DNA of 12,230 bases from an uncultured Chitinophagaceae bacterium (GTDB lineage Bacteria > Bacteroidota > Bacteroidia > Chitinophagales > Chitinophagaceae): positions 1 to 12,230 of the forward strand of contig CAMPGG010000081.1 in NCBI GenBank assembly GCA_946885335.1. Direction: 5' to 3'. The position numbers and the translations under genes are program-made. Numbering within the stretch: position 1 is the stretch's first letter; each line of letters begins with the position of its first letter. This document shows, one piece after another, positions 1 through 8,246 of the stretch. The notes below the pieces were generated by a model, which saw only the letters and a program-made list of their open reading frames with translations, was not told the origin of the DNA and made no database searches.

Positions 1-42
1 AATAAAATATAAATATACCAGTGTTCGGTTATTTATTAGTTA

Positions 43-67
43 TAGCAACTACACATTACCGTTGCTA
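43..67 (-). terminator. Weak hairpin downstream of the adenylate cyclase gene
   Basis: A perfect 7-bp inverted repeat (TAGCAAC at 43-49, GTTGCTA at 61-67) with an 11-base loop lies 21 bases past the stop codon of the leftward cyclase gene. The flanks GTTAT and ATAAC could lengthen the stem with a bulge. There is no strong T-run after it on the minus strand, so termination is only a possibility. Confidence 0.3.
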
Positions 68-88
68 ATTTATAACAAAGGGATTTTA

Positions 89-1900
89 TTATTGTAATTT
101 GTCGAGTAATGCCTGGAAACGTGGCTCATTTCTCAAGTTATCGTAATCAGGGTCCTGTTCAATCCATTCCTTTTTCCCAAACCCTTTTCCAAATACTTTC
201 TCTAAAATGACCAGTGCTTTTTCAACGTCTCCATCTTTTGCAAAAAGACAAGCCGCATTGATTAAAACACCCGTATCCTCAGGATATAATGCAAGTGATT
301 TATTTGCCCATTTGTAAGCTTCTTCTTTTTGCCCGATATCATATAAAGTGCCGGCAGTTAATGATAATGCTCTTCTGTCATTTGGAAATAATGCCAGTTG
401 TTTTTTAGCCCGCAGAATTCCTTCATTAGCAGCTACGAGAGATTCTTCGTTTTTACCGAGTATCCGTAAGGATTGTGAAAGAAGAAGAAGACTTTGAAAA
501 TCTTCTTTTCGCACCTCCGATGCTATGCGAAATAATTCAGCCGATTGTTGAATTTGCCCACGGGAAAAGCAGGATCGTCCAAAAAAATAATAAGCTTCAA
601 AGGCATTTGGATTTAATTGGATTGCTTCTTTAAAGGATTTCTCTGCTTCATCATATTTTTTACCAAGCGAAAGAACATATCCCCGGGCGGAATGACTCTC
701 CGAAAGATTGGGTGCTAATGAAAGTGCTTTGCGGCTGTATTTTTCCGCCGCTTCCAGGTCAGATTTTTTAGCACCAAACCATTCATAAAGCCAGGAGTGT
801 AAATCTGAAAGTCCTGCATAAGCCGGTGCATATGCTGCATCCAGTTCAATGGCTTTTTCAAACATTTCTTTTGATTCAAACAGCGCAAGTTGATGCAATA
901 GTTGCCGGCCTTTTAAAAAATATTCATATGCTTCAATAATCGTTTCGGGGCGGCGAATAATTTCTTTTTCTTTATTTGTCAGATATCCCTGCAAGGCAGT
1001 TGCAACATTTTCCGCAATATCTTCCTGGATAAAAAAAACATCTTCCAACTCCCGGTCATATTTATTAGACCAAACGTTTGAACCATCAGATGCATTCAAA
1101 AGTTTTGTAGTAATTCGTAAACGGTTGCCGGCTTTTCGCACACTCCCTTCCAGCAGTGTTTCAACATCAAGGGTTTTACCGATGTCGCGAACATCCATAT
1201 TTTTTCCTTTGAAATAAAACACAGATGTCCTGGCTATCACACGCAGGTTTTTTAAATGAGCTAATGCATTGATGATCTCTTCAGAAATACCATCGCAGAA
1301 ATATTCCTGTTCAGGATCGTTGCTCATATTTACAAAAGGAAGAACGGCAATGCTTTTTGCATTTGTGTTATTCAATGCTGCATGCTTTAAACCAGGTTGT
1401 TGACCATTTTGAGTGATTACTTCAAATATTTTTACTGCTTCTTTTACGTTTTTAAGCTTTTCTTCTCTCACAAATCGGGTATTAATTTCTTTTTTATTAG
1501 CGATGTTATTTTGCACCGGTTCAGAAATATAAATGCTGCCTGGTGCAGCAACAGACTGAATTCTTGCGGCGATATTAACGCCATCTCCAAACACATCATT
1601 GTTTTCGAATACCACTTCACCCAAATGAATACCGATACGCAATTGGAATTTTCCGTAGCTGTTACTTTCTTTTTGAATTTTTATGGCTGCATAAACGGCA
1701 TCTGATACTGTATTGAAACTGGCCAGTACACCATCACCCAATTCTTTTATCCATCGTCCATTGAATTGTTCAATTATTGGTTTCTGCAGATCGCGGTTTT
1801 TTTTAATTAGTTCAAACGCTTTTGTTTCATCGTCTCCCATTAAACTGGTGTACCCGACAATGTCAGTAAACATAATGGCTGCCAGTTGACGCGTTGACAT
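89..1900 (-). CDS. Class III adenylate cyclase with TolB-like domain and TPR repeats
   Basis: This gene probably makes cAMP from ATP. Residues are numbered from the ATG at 1900 (603 aa). A class III cyclase domain covers about 5-165. The metal-binding aspartates are D13 in FTDIVGYT and D56 in ELGDG. Adenine-selecting residues are K52 (KELGD) and D102 (DVFGDGVN), and transition-state residues are N109 and R113 (NIAAR). All are present, so the enzyme should be active and ATP-specific. A TolB-like/FlgO-like domain of the COG5616 type spans about 183-305 (AVLPFVNMS, GISEEI, EGSVRK). About six TPR-like helical pairs fill 320-600, ending in the DPDYDNLRNEPRFQALL signature common in this family. There is no signal peptide and no membrane segment between cyclase and TolB regions, so a cytosolic protein is inferred. 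A GTG 15 bases upstream (1915) is in frame, but homologous proteins begin near MSTRQLAAIMFTDIVG. The gene diverges from the pirin gene. The activating signal is unknown; the TPR part probably binds a partner. Confidence 0.88.
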   Translation of the reverse strand: MSTRQLAAIMFTDIVGYTSLMGDDETKAFELIKKNRDLQKPIIEQFNGRWIKELGDGVLASFNTVSDAVYAAIKIQKESNSYGKFQLRIGIHLGEVVFENNDVFGDGVNIAARIQSVAAPGSIYISEPVQNNIANKKEINTRFVREEKLKNVKEAVKIFEVITQNGQQPGLKHAALNNTNAKSIAVLPFVNMSNDPEQEYFCDGISEEIINALAHLKNLRVIARTSVFYFKGKNMDVRDIGKTLDVETLLEGSVRKAGNRLRITTKLLNASDGSNVWSNKYDRELEDVFFIQEDIAENVATALQGYLTNKEKEIIRRPETIIEAYEYFLKGRQLLHQLALFESKEMFEKAIELDAAYAPAYAGLSDLHSWLYEWFGAKKSDLEAAEKYSRKALSLAPNLSESHSARGYVLSLGKKYDEAEKSFKEAIQLNPNAFEAYYFFGRSCFSRGQIQQSAELFRIASEVRKEDFQSLLLLSQSLRILGKNEESLVAANEGILRAKKQLALFPNDRRALSLTAGTLYDIGQKEEAYKWANKSLALYPEDTGVLINAACLFAKDGDVEKALVILEKVFGKGFGKKEWIEQDPDYDNLRNEPRFQALLDKLQ

Positions 1901-2001
1901 AATTTTAATTATCACCTTGAATTTACGATTTTAAGAGCGCAGGGAGATGGGAAAAACATAATTTTAATGATTGGCCGCTTATAATTATCAACTTAAAAAC
2001 T

Positions 2002-2919
2002 ATGCTGGATATAGTAATAGATGCCCGTAATGCAGCATTATCCACAGGTTTAAATGTGCGTCGCATTCTTCCGTTCAGATTAAGAAGAATGGTTGGTCCT
2101 TTTATTTTTATGGATCATGCTGGTCCTGTTGATAAGCAAATTGAAATGAATTCTTCCATGGATGTTTTGCCCCATCCGCATATTGGGTTATCAACCGTCA
2201 GTTATTTATTTGGAGGCCAGGTTACCCATCGTGATAGCCTGGGTGTACAACAAATAATAAAACCTGGTGAAGTAAACTGGATGACGGCAGGCAGTGGCAT
2301 TGCACATTCCGAAAGATTTGAAGAACCTGGTGCACTGGCCGGTGGTGAATTAGAAATGATACAAACATGGGTTGCTTTGCCGGAAAATAATGAAGAAGAT
2401 GCCCCGTCTTTTACAAACTATAAGCCGGATGAACTGCCCATATTTACAGATACCGGAATCTGGATGCGTTTGATAGCAGGTAATGCATATGGTTTGCGCA
2501 ATGATGTGAAAATCCATTCGCCACTATTTTATTTGCATGTTGTTTTAGATGCAGGTGCCAAACTGGGTTTACCTGGTGAACATGCAGAACGGGGAATCTA
2601 TATTGCTAAAGGAAGTATTGAAGTAAATGGCATTATTTATATAACCGGCCAAATGCTTGTTTTTTCGCAAGGTGCAGACCCGGTCATTCATGCAAAGCAA
2701 AAAGCAACCCTGATGTTATTGGGTGGAGAACATGTGGGTGACCGTTATATCTGGTGGAATTTTGTTTCATCGAGAAAGGAAAGAATTGAACAAGCAAAAG
2801 CAGATTGGAAAGAAGGGCGTATTCAATTGCCTCCAACAGATAATCATGAATTTATTCCATTACCAGGAGATAAAACAAAAGCTGCCGGTGGTCCGCCTGC
2901 ACCAGAGCCTCTTTCTTAA
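2002..2919 (+). CDS. Pirin family protein (cupin, possible quercetinase)
   Basis: A 305-residue bicupin of the pirin family, near the usual family length of about 290. The N-terminal cupin carries the complete metal-binding set seen in human pirin: H58 and H60 in PHPHIG, then H102 and E104 in GSGIAHSE. This implies a bound iron or similar metal. The C-terminal cupin (about 170-280) has no obvious metal ligands, as is usual. The tail is proline-rich (GGPPAPEP). Bacterial pirins have been reported as quercetin 2,3-dioxygenases or redox-linked regulators; nothing here separates these roles. The protein lacks a signal peptide and should be cytosolic. The ATG at 2002 fits the family start. The gene stands alone, divergent from the cyclase, and ends at an intrinsic terminator. 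Confidence 0.93.
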   Translation: MLDIVIDARNAALSTGLNVRRILPFRLRRMVGPFIFMDHAGPVDKQIEMNSSMDVLPHPHIGLSTVSYLFGGQVTHRDSLGVQQIIKPGEVNWMTAGSGIAHSERFEEPGALAGGELEMIQTWVALPENNEEDAPSFTNYKPDELPIFTDTGIWMRLIAGNAYGLRNDVKIHSPLFYLHVVLDAGAKLGLPGEHAERGIYIAKGSIEVNGIIYITGQMLVFSQGADPVIHAKQKATLMLLGGEHVGDRYIWWNFVSSRKERIEQAKADWKEGRIQLPPTDNHEFIPLPGDKTKAAGGPPAPEPLS

Positions 2920-2957
2920 TAAACCAGGTGCGAAAAATTTTCGTGTTGAAACAAAAT

Positions 2958-2991
2958 AATAAAGCCACTCAATGCCCAGAGCGGCTTTATT
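2958..2991 (+). terminator. Intrinsic terminator after the pirin gene
   Basis: A 9-bp perfect stem (AATAAAGCC at 2958-2966, GGCTTTATT at 2983-2991) is continued inside, after one mismatch, by CTC/GAG (2968-2970, 2979-2981). The loop is 8 bases. The arms have an A-rich left side and T-rich right side, the form typical of Bacteroidota factor-independent terminators. It begins 38 bases after the pirin stop codon. A 13-bp palindrome, CGAAAA-A-TTTTCG (2931-2943), lies between stop and stem. Confidence 0.75.
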
Positions 2992-3268
2992 GCTTTCACG
3001 AAGGTTTATGGTTTAACAACATATATGTTTGCCCGGTTGCTTTTTATGTTCTCCAAAATACAATCCCGGATAAACCCCCGATCTGTTATGTCTTAGCCAT
3101 TTTATTTTCGATTATCATTCATGGCTTCCTTGATGTAAAAATATCATTAGCTATTTTCCCAAAACATGATTGTGGTCAGTTAAACGGATGTTTAATATCC
3201 GGTAGTTTATATGTAAATACTTATGAAAATTTTGTATAAAGGAACGACTATAACACAGCATTTATTTA
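2992..3268. other. Gene-free stretch between the pirin terminator and ywbE
   Basis: With the terminator, 349 bases separate the pirin and ywbE stop codons. An open frame of 103 codons (2928-3239, plus strand) runs straight through the terminator hairpin and encodes no recognisable domain, so it was not called. I see no tRNA, no convincing small RNA and no terminator for ywbE, only a small 5-bp hairpin (CGGAT at 3185-3189, ATCCG at 3197-3201). Confidence 0.5.
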
Positions 3269-3472
3269 TTAATTATCCTCCTCAATAATTTCCTGTACAC
3301 GACCGATCTGCCCATCTTCCAGCCGAACTTTAATACCCCGGTGATGCTTAGGTGCACTTGTTAACAGGTCTTTGACGATTCCTTCAGTCAGGATACCACT
3401 ACGCTGGTCTTTTTTCAAAATAATATTTACCCGCATACCCGGTTTTATATTGGCCCTGATTGTTCCGTCCAT
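3269..3472 (-). CDS. ywbE: YwbE family protein (DUF2196)
   Basis: A 67-residue basic protein matching the YwbE family along its full length: IKPGMRVNIILKKDQRSG, LTEGIVKDLLT and GIKVRLEDGQIGRVQEI are the family hallmarks, as in Bacillus subtilis YwbE. The family has no established biochemical function. The small beta-rich layout with KVRL-DGQ-GRV resembles RNA-binding barrel folds, but that is inference. The length is normal and the ATG at 3472 fits family starts. It is a single gene, with no same-strand neighbour within several hundred bases. Its short leader is occupied by a GC-rich inverted repeat only 7 bases before the ATG. Confidence 0.88.
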   Translation of the reverse strand: MDGTIRANIKPGMRVNIILKKDQRSGILTEGIVKDLLTSAPKHHRGIKVRLEDGQIGRVQEIIEEDN

Positions 3473-3479
3473 ATTTTTT

Positions 3480-3509
3480 GGCCGGCAATATACACCTGTT
3501 TCGCCGGCC
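3480..3509 (-). promoter_or_regulatory. GC-rich inverted repeat in the ywbE leader
   Basis: GGCCGGC (3480-3486) and GCCGGCC (3503-3509) form a perfect 7-bp all-G/C inverted repeat around a 16-base spacer, inside AT-rich flanks. On the ywbE strand it ends 7 bases before the ATG and is followed by A residues. It is therefore not a terminator for that direction. It could be a leader hairpin that affects ribosome access or a protein-binding site. Confidence 0.45.
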
Positions 3510-3584
3510 CGATAAAAACCCCGGTATTATATCATACTTCTTATCAGAATGTAATGCAGAAATAAATTATCCATAAATTGCCTT

Positions 3585-5177
3585 ATGCAAAAATTAACCT
3601 GCTTTTTCCTGGTTCTTATAACCATTACAACCCAGGCACAAAACCTAAAATCCGGCGGCGTTCTCAAACCTGAACAAGCCAATATGGATATCCGCCATTA
3701 TACTATTGCACTGGATGTGGATCCGCAGCAAAAAACCATCAATGGCTATACGGAAATAACGCTTAACCTGCAGCAGCCTTCTAATATTTTGTTATTCGAT
3801 TTCTGGCACGGATTAAATATTACAAACCTGTCCGTGAATGGTAAAAAGCAACCTTATACACATACAACAGACGACATGGTAAAAATTAATTTACCACAAG
3901 CCCTGCCTGCGCAAAAGCTAAAAGTAAAAATTGAATACGGCGGTAAACCCGGTATTGCGGAAAGGGCGCCGTGGATCGGCGGTTTCCAGTGGGAGAAGGA
4001 TTCTCTGGGTAATCCGTGGATAGCAGTTTCCTGCCAGGGTGAAGGAGGAAAAATATTTTTTCCCTGCAAAGATCATCCTTCTGATGAACCCAATGAAGGT
4101 GCCGATATGATCATCACTGTTCCTAAAGGATTGGTGGTTGCAGGGCCTGGCCTCTTGCAAAAAGTTTCAAACAAAAACAATAAATCAACTTATCACTGGA
4201 AAACAAATTATACTATCAGCAATTATTGCCTTGTATTTAATGTAGCTAAATACGAAGTAGTGAAACGCACTTATACAACCATCAACGGCAACAAAGTTCC
4301 TATGGAATATTATGTACTGCCTCAAAACAGGCACAAGGCAGATAAACTGCTCGATCTGTTTGAACAATCAGCCCATATTTTAGAAAAATATTTTGGCGAA
4401 TATCCCTGGGTGAAAGAAAGAATGGCCATGTCAGAAACGCCGCACCTGGGAATGGAACACCAAACCAATATTGCATATGGCAATCAATATCGTTATCAAA
4501 ATCTTGGAGGCAAAGATTTTGACTGGTTGCTGCATCATGAATTTGGTCATGAGTGGTGGGCCAATAAAGTCACCAACAAAGACTGGGCGCATATGTGGAT
4601 ACAGGAAGGTATCTGTGTTTTTGGTGATGCCATGGCTACCCGTGAATTGGCTGGTGAAGAAGCATATTTGCAAAGGATGAAACAAACGGCCATGCAAACG
4701 CAAAATAAATACCCGGTTGTTCGGGGTGAACAGGTTGACAGCGACAGTGCTTACAATGGTGATATTTATGGTAAGGGTGCATTCTTCATGCACACGCTGC
4801 GTTATGTAATAGGTGATGAAATATTTTTTCCCACACTGAAAAAGCTGGCCACCGATCCGCAATACACTTATGATAATATGGTAGTTACCGCTGATGTAGA
4901 AAAATTGTTCAGCAGTGCCAGCGGCAAAAACCTGGAGCCATTGTTCCGGTTTTATTTGTACACCACCAATAAGCTGGAAGTTTTAGTAAAACAAACAGGC
5001 GCAGAAACATACAACATCAGCCTGGTAAATTTCGATGATTCCTTGCCGTTAGATGTTACCACTCATTCAGGCACAAAACGCATGAATTTGAGTAAAGAAC
5101 CTCTTAAAATTACCAGCGAATCCATGCCCATTATTGATCCGAAAGTTTTTTACCTGAAGCGGGTGATCCTTGAATGA
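3585..5177 (+). CDS. Secreted M1 family zinc aminopeptidase
   Basis: A gluzincin peptidase of the M1 family that should remove N-terminal residues from peptides outside the cytoplasm. Residues 1-19 form a signal peptide (hydrophobic core FFLVLITIT, then TQAQ). An N-terminal beta saddle covers about 30-220. The zinc site is complete: H318-E-F-G-H322, then 18 residues, then E341 in WIQEG. The exopeptidase motif usually written GAMEN appears as LGMEHQ (289-293), with E291 kept. Y390 and Y395 (in IYGKG) have the five-residue spacing of Y378 and Y383 in leukotriene A4 hydrolase, Y395 being the expected catalytic tyrosine. At 530 aa it is shorter than the 600-850 aa of many M1 enzymes and lacks the long helical C-terminal domain, ending soon after a beta-rich region. 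No Por-type sorting domain is visible. The gene stands alone and converges on the chaN-like gene. Confidence 0.92.
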   Translation: MQKLTCFFLVLITITTQAQNLKSGGVLKPEQANMDIRHYTIALDVDPQQKTINGYTEITLNLQQPSNILLFDFWHGLNITNLSVNGKKQPYTHTTDDMVKINLPQALPAQKLKVKIEYGGKPGIAERAPWIGGFQWEKDSLGNPWIAVSCQGEGGKIFFPCKDHPSDEPNEGADMIITVPKGLVVAGPGLLQKVSNKNNKSTYHWKTNYTISNYCLVFNVAKYEVVKRTYTTINGNKVPMEYYVLPQNRHKADKLLDLFEQSAHILEKYFGEYPWVKERMAMSETPHLGMEHQTNIAYGNQYRYQNLGGKDFDWLLHHEFGHEWWANKVTNKDWAHMWIQEGICVFGDAMATRELAGEEAYLQRMKQTAMQTQNKYPVVRGEQVDSDSAYNGDIYGKGAFFMHTLRYVIGDEIFFPTLKKLATDPQYTYDNMVVTADVEKLFSSASGKNLEPLFRFYLYTTNKLEVLVKQTGAETYNISLVNFDDSLPLDVTTHSGTKRMNLSKEPLKITSESMPIIDPKVFYLKRVILE

Positions 5178-5306
5178 TAATTTTTTTATGTACTTAACTG
5201 CATTACAACTATCAGCGCCTGTTGTGTCACTCACTTGTACGTTCTGGAAATATTGCAGCAATTGCGATTTTTAAATGTGAAGGGTTGCTTGCATTAAAAA
5301 GAATGT

Positions 5307-6161
5307 TCAGTAAGTCGTTGTCATATCCTCATCTACACAAATAATAAAATCAGCTTTATTTTTATTTTCTTCCAGCAATTTTTTTATATCCTTTTGAGAT
5401 ACGGTTGTAACGGTTGCTATTTTTAAATCGGGCCTTGCCTGTTGCAGGTACCAGACAATGCCATCGTGGTTATCTGAATGATAGCTGCCATTGTAATGTA
5501 TAAAGAGGCTGCCGGGAACAAAATATTTTAAAATAAAATGAGCCATCGTAGCATCTTTTGATGCCTGTGCTTTTACCATGTTTGGTGTGCCATGCCCCGC
5601 CATCATGCTGATCATATTTACATAACCCGGGAGTGTAGAATCGAAAGCAAAAGGCAATGGCGCTATCCATGTTTTTTCTAAATCAGAAAGCGTATCCAAA
5701 ACTTCAAAGCCGCCCTTGTTCACCATGGATGCATAACGGCGTGGAATGTTGGTTGCTGCAAATGGTATATTATTTTCTTTGGCAAAATTCACCAATGGTG
5801 CATAATCAGTTTTATAATTGTTCCACAACCTGGCTGATGAATCCAAACCTTTGGCTGTAATTTTTCCCTGCAGGTAATTGTCAAGGGCGGCCTGGTTATC
5901 CTGTTCAAACATTTCTGCACCCAGCACCAGGCTGCGATGCAGTTTGGCATCCTTGGTAATTTCCAGTTGCATCCAGTGGCTGATGGGGTTGTTATGAAAC
6001 TCGCCGATAAGTACGATATCTTGTTTTACCAGTTGTTTCATCATTTTATCATAATCAACTTTTTTGCCTTTTGCATTATATAAAATATAAGCAGGTTTTT
6101 GCTGGGCCATAGCTGTTACATTGAATAAAAAAAGTACAGCGATCAGTAAACATTTTCTCAT
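5307..6161 (-). CDS. ChaN-like haem-binding-fold protein (DUF399)
   Basis: A 284-residue exported protein of the ChaN/cofactor-haem-binding family (PF04187 type). The family fold resembles the EreA/erythromycin esterase fold, and the Campylobacter member ChaN binds stacked haem in a dimer. Visible motifs are LIGEFHNNPISHWMQ (from residue 51; G53-E-F-H56), GAEMFEQDNQ, PFAATNIPRRYASMV and IHYNGSYHSDNHDG (H222 to H228 region), in family order. Residues 1-19 form a signal peptide (LLIAVLFLFNVTAMA). C4 sits before the hydrophobic core, so this is not a lipobox, unlike ChaN lipoproteins. It follows kup on the same strand with a 56-base gap and may share its transcript. Whether it binds haem cannot be told from sequence alone. 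Confidence 0.85.
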   Translation of the reverse strand: MRKCLLIAVLFLFNVTAMAQQKPAYILYNAKGKKVDYDKMMKQLVKQDIVLIGEFHNNPISHWMQLEITKDAKLHRSLVLGAEMFEQDNQAALDNYLQGKITAKGLDSSARLWNNYKTDYAPLVNFAKENNIPFAATNIPRRYASMVNKGGFEVLDTLSDLEKTWIAPLPFAFDSTLPGYVNMISMMAGHGTPNMVKAQASKDATMAHFILKYFVPGSLFIHYNGSYHSDNHDGIVWYLQQARPDLKIATVTTVSQKDIKKLLEENKNKADFIICVDEDMTTTY

Positions 6162-6217
6162 ACCGTGAATTTACGAGGGGATCATGAATTGCTGGTATTG
6201 ATAGCTAATTTTTTTCA

Positions 6218-8227
6218 TCATGGAGTGGTATGAGGTACAATGGTATTAATGACATTGTGATCTGTCATCACTCTTTTTAACCTGAGTTTGCTTACAGGAG
6301 AAATCATCAACGGCATTTTTTCTACTACAACATTACTGGGATCCAGGCCAAATCCTTTTTCTTCTGATAGTGAAACTTCTTTGATAAAAAAATGAAATCG
6401 CATAATCATTTTTTCAAAAAAGGGCAATTCATTATCCGGACTAAGAAACTTTTCGAGTACAATAAAAGTAAAATCGCCGCCCTTTCCGTTATTGACTATA
6501 CTCGTGGATCTGGGATGAATATTTACTTCTTTATTTTCCAGCATTTCTTCCACTACTTTTTGAAACAATAAATTAATCCTGGGAGGTACACGGAAACCTA
6601 AACGGAATTCAATACGGATAATATCATTTGGTATTATATGGCTTACCGTGTATTCCGCAGTATAAGGATCATCTACCGTATTGACATGAATGAACCAATA
6701 TATATCTGCTCTTTTGGGCTTTTTGTCAAGAATGGAATAAATAATCTTATGTTCAATTTCATTAGGATTGTCAGCACTTGTCAGGTAAATAAGGTGTGAT
6801 GCAAATTTTGGAATTGTTCGGTCGTTACTGACATGCTGAATTTTGGGAATGTAATGTTCCAAACGAACAAATTCTATATAACGGTTTTTAATTTTCCTGG
6901 CTTTATACCAATCGTACATTAGAAAAAACAGGATGCCCCCGATAATCAGGGTAACAAAACCTCCGTGCGGGAACTTCTCCAGGTTGGCATAAAAAAAACT
7001 TAGTTCAATAGACAGGTAGACTAACAGGTATAAATACACTAAAACCGGCCTGGTGCGTTTAACAACCAGGTAATTGGCAAAGAGTATAGAAGTAGCCAGC
7101 ATAGTCACTGTGATGGCCAAACCATAGGCTGCCTCCATGTTGGAAGCTTTTTTAAAATACAGCACGATGCCAATACAACCAGTGAACAGCAGCAGGTTAA
7201 CAGCCGGAACATACAACTGTCCTTTAGCTTCGGTGGGATATTTAATTCTTAGTTTAGGCCAGAGGTTAAGTCGCATGGCTTCACTGACAAGGGTAAAAGA
7301 TCCTGAAATCAATGCCTGGCTCGCAATGATAGTGGCCGCTGTTGCAATGCCAATTCCAAAAAACAGGAACCAATGCGGCATAACGCCATAAAATGGATTA
7401 AAGCCAGATTCAATTAATTCAGCACTGATCAATCTTCCATTATGATGCGTAAGCAACCATGCACCCTGGCCCAGGTAATTGAGGATGAGACAGGTTTTTA
7501 CCATGATCCATGAATACCGGATATTCCATTTTCCACAATGACCCAGGTCGCTGTACAATGCTTCGGCACCGGTTGTGCATAGGAATACTCCACCCAGAAT
7601 ATAAAAACCACTTGGATAAGTAATCAATAATTTTATTCCATAAACCGGGTTAAATGCTCTTAAAATACTAAGATCTTCCACCAAATGAAAAACACCTAAT
7701 GTAGCCAGCATAGTAAACCAGATGCTCATTACCGGGCCAAATGAACGGCCAATAAAAGCAGTTCCAAATTGCTGCACAAAAAATAATACGGAGAGAATTC
7801 CAATAACAATATATATCACCGTCCATTGACTTATATCTTGTAAAACAGGCACTTGCTTTAAGCCTTCAATCGCTGAAGTAACGGAAATTGGCGGGGTGAT
7901 CATACCGTCGGCAAGCAAAGCCGCACCTCCCAGCATGGCGGGAAGGACCAACCATTTTTTTCTCCTTTTAACCAGTGCATATAAAGAAAAGATTCCACCC
8001 TCACCTTTATTGTCTGCCTGTAAAGTAAGGATCACATATTTAATAGTTGTTTGGAGCGTAAGTGTCCATATAATAAGAGATAGTGCACCAATGATCAGTT
8101 CATCTGTAATTTGTTTGCCGCTGGTAATGGCATTGAGTACATAAAGTGGCGAAGTACCAATATCACCATAAATTATACCTAAAGCAATCAAAAAGCCTGC
8201 AATAGAAATTCGGTTATGTGACGACAT
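6218..8227 (-). CDS. kup: Kup potassium uptake transporter
   Basis: A KUP/HAK/KT family K+ transporter that probably imports potassium with protons across the inner membrane. The family signature GIIYGDIGTSPLY lies at residues 17-29; D22 corresponds to the conserved aspartate of the first membrane segment implicated in K+/H+ coupling in E. coli Kup. About twelve hydrophobic segments occupy residues 8-450, including ADGMITPPISVTSAIEG and GTTGAEALYSDLGHCG-like family blocks (seen here as CTTGAEALYSDLGHCG). A hydrophilic tail of about 210 residues follows. The length of 669 aa is slightly above E. coli Kup (622). The ATG at 8227 puts the signature at the usual place. It is divergent from a KdpD/KdpE-like system across 121 bases, which suggests potassium- or turgor-linked control, and may form an operon with the downstream chaN-like gene. 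Confidence 0.95.
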   Translation of the reverse strand: MSSHNRISIAGFLIALGIIYGDIGTSPLYVLNAITSGKQITDELIIGALSLIIWTLTLQTTIKYVILTLQADNKGEGGIFSLYALVKRRKKWLVLPAMLGGAALLADGMITPPISVTSAIEGLKQVPVLQDISQWTVIYIVIGILSVLFFVQQFGTAFIGRSFGPVMSIWFTMLATLGVFHLVEDLSILRAFNPVYGIKLLITYPSGFYILGGVFLCTTGAEALYSDLGHCGKWNIRYSWIMVKTCLILNYLGQGAWLLTHHNGRLISAELIESGFNPFYGVMPHWFLFFGIGIATAATIIASQALISGSFTLVSEAMRLNLWPKLRIKYPTEAKGQLYVPAVNLLLFTGCIGIVLYFKKASNMEAAYGLAITVTMLATSILFANYLVVKRTRPVLVYLYLLVYLSIELSFFYANLEKFPHGGFVTLIIGGILFFLMYDWYKARKIKNRYIEFVRLEHYIPKIQHVSNDRTIPKFASHLIYLTSADNPNEIEHKIIYSILDKKPKRADIYWFIHVNTVDDPYTAEYTVSHIIPNDIIRIEFRLGFRVPPRINLLFQKVVEEMLENKEVNIHPRSTSIVNNGKGGDFTFIVLEKFLSPDNELPFFEKMIMRFHFFIKEVSLSEEKGFGLDPSNVVVEKMPLMISPVSKLRLKRVMTDHNVINTIVPHTTP

Positions 8228-8246
8228 TCTTTTTTAATTTCAAGTA

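Noticed and set aside
1901..1915. GTG start for the adenylate cyclase
   Set aside because: It adds only five residues before MSTRQ; the ATG at 1900 gives the usual family N-terminus, though the GTG cannot be fully excluded.
2928..3239. 103-codon open frame on the plus strand after the pirin gene
   Set aside because: It reads through the pirin terminator hairpin, has an unusual Cys/Phe/Ile-rich composition and no recognisable domain.
3480..3509. Terminator reading of the GC-rich repeat before ywbE
   Set aside because: The T-run lies before the stem on the plus strand and A residues follow it on the minus strand, so neither direction gives a stem followed by U residues.
4431..4862. 143-codon frame antisense to the M1 peptidase
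   Set aside because: It lies fully opposite the conserved zinc-binding region and has no domain of its own; it is a shadow frame.
5178..5306. Terminator in the convergent gap between the M1 peptidase and chaN-like genes
   Set aside because: There are T-runs and short self-complementary bits such as GCAATTGC, but no stem of useful length next to a T-run.
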